DNA from: Pseudoips prasinana
Lineage: Eukaryota; Arthropoda; Insecta; Lepidoptera; Nolidae
Direction: 5' to 3'
NCBI GenBank assembly: GCA_951640165.1
Contig: OX621255.1
Coordinates: 21,922,001-21,986,000 of the forward strand
Length of the DNA: 64,000 nucleotides
The notes beneath the pieces are model-generated. The model ran no database searches and was not told the DNA's origin. It saw nothing but the letters and a program-made list of their open reading frames with translations. Below, piece after piece: positions 63,759 to 64,000 of the stretch; the stretch's first letter is position 1, and the number at the start of each line of letters is the position of its first letter. A program made the position numbers and the translations under genes.

Positions 63759-64000
63759 GGGTCTCGCACATAGTTTAAGCTAAAAGTAGACGTAGATAAT
63801 AGATTTAACAAACTTTCTCTAGTATCAGCAATAAAGGCTAATAATAATAATTATGTATTCGAATTATAGTGGTCGATCAAATAGTACCTATATCACTATT
63901 TGGCATTCGATACGTCATAGCTCACCCAAATTAGTGTATTCACCACCATCAAGACAGGAATAACATCTGGGATTACTTTAATACTTACAAATAAGATTGG

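Overview
The window is a gene-poor, AT-rich, transposon-crowded piece of an insect nuclear genome, most probably a moth or butterfly (Lepidoptera). The reasons are the repeat types: tRNA-headed SINEs with (ATT)n tails, RTE-type LINE tails ending in a GATGATGATG run, LINE 3' ends with an AATAAAG(ATT)n tail, Lep1/Helitron-like elements that begin with a TAGCTGT-GCCCGCG motif, and many short palindromic MITEs. Species is not determinable from the sequence alone. No rRNA gene, CRISPR array, operon or stand-alone tRNA gene is seen.

Two host genes are well supported. (1) On the plus strand, the last four coding exons (15509-15703, 16812-16929, 19655-19731, 21945-22147) of an SBSPON-like secreted protein: one thrombospondin type-1 repeat, a linker and a Cys-rich C-terminal domain. 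All splice phases agree. Earlier exons (somatomedin-B domain, signal peptide) were not found. (2) On the minus strand, a four-exon carbohydrate sulfotransferase-like gene (48466 down to 42963), 299 codons with concordant phases. It has a signal anchor, the 3'-phosphate-binding motif and the family C-terminus, but the usual 5'-phosphosulfate-binding segment is absent. Two further candidate exons are weaker: a minus-strand exon at 15253-15424 inside the SBSPON-like locus, and a Cys-rich plus-strand terminal exon at 35194-35529.

The rest is mobile DNA and its remains. An apparently intact mariner (11701-12982, full DD34D transposase, matching TIRs, TA duplication) sits inside a decayed LINE. Several MITE families can be delimited by terminal inverted repeats and target duplications: a TA family in six copies, a palindromic 245-bp family in three, TTAA-flanked elements at 18.7 and 52.9 kb, and a TATA-flanked family at 36.5 and 44.9 kb. 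Nested insertions give relative ages. A 109-bp tandem array (57300-59355, about 19 units) seems to have grown from a dispersed repeat and shows a dimeric 218-bp superstructure.

The most unusual structures are a pair of abutting perfect hairpins (31947-32251), a tandem array in the sulfotransferase intron that repeatedly copied the end of exon 2 with its splice donor, and the sulfotransferase without its 5'-PSB. No clearly new multi-gene system is visible. Edges of dispersed repeats are approximate because they were judged by eye.
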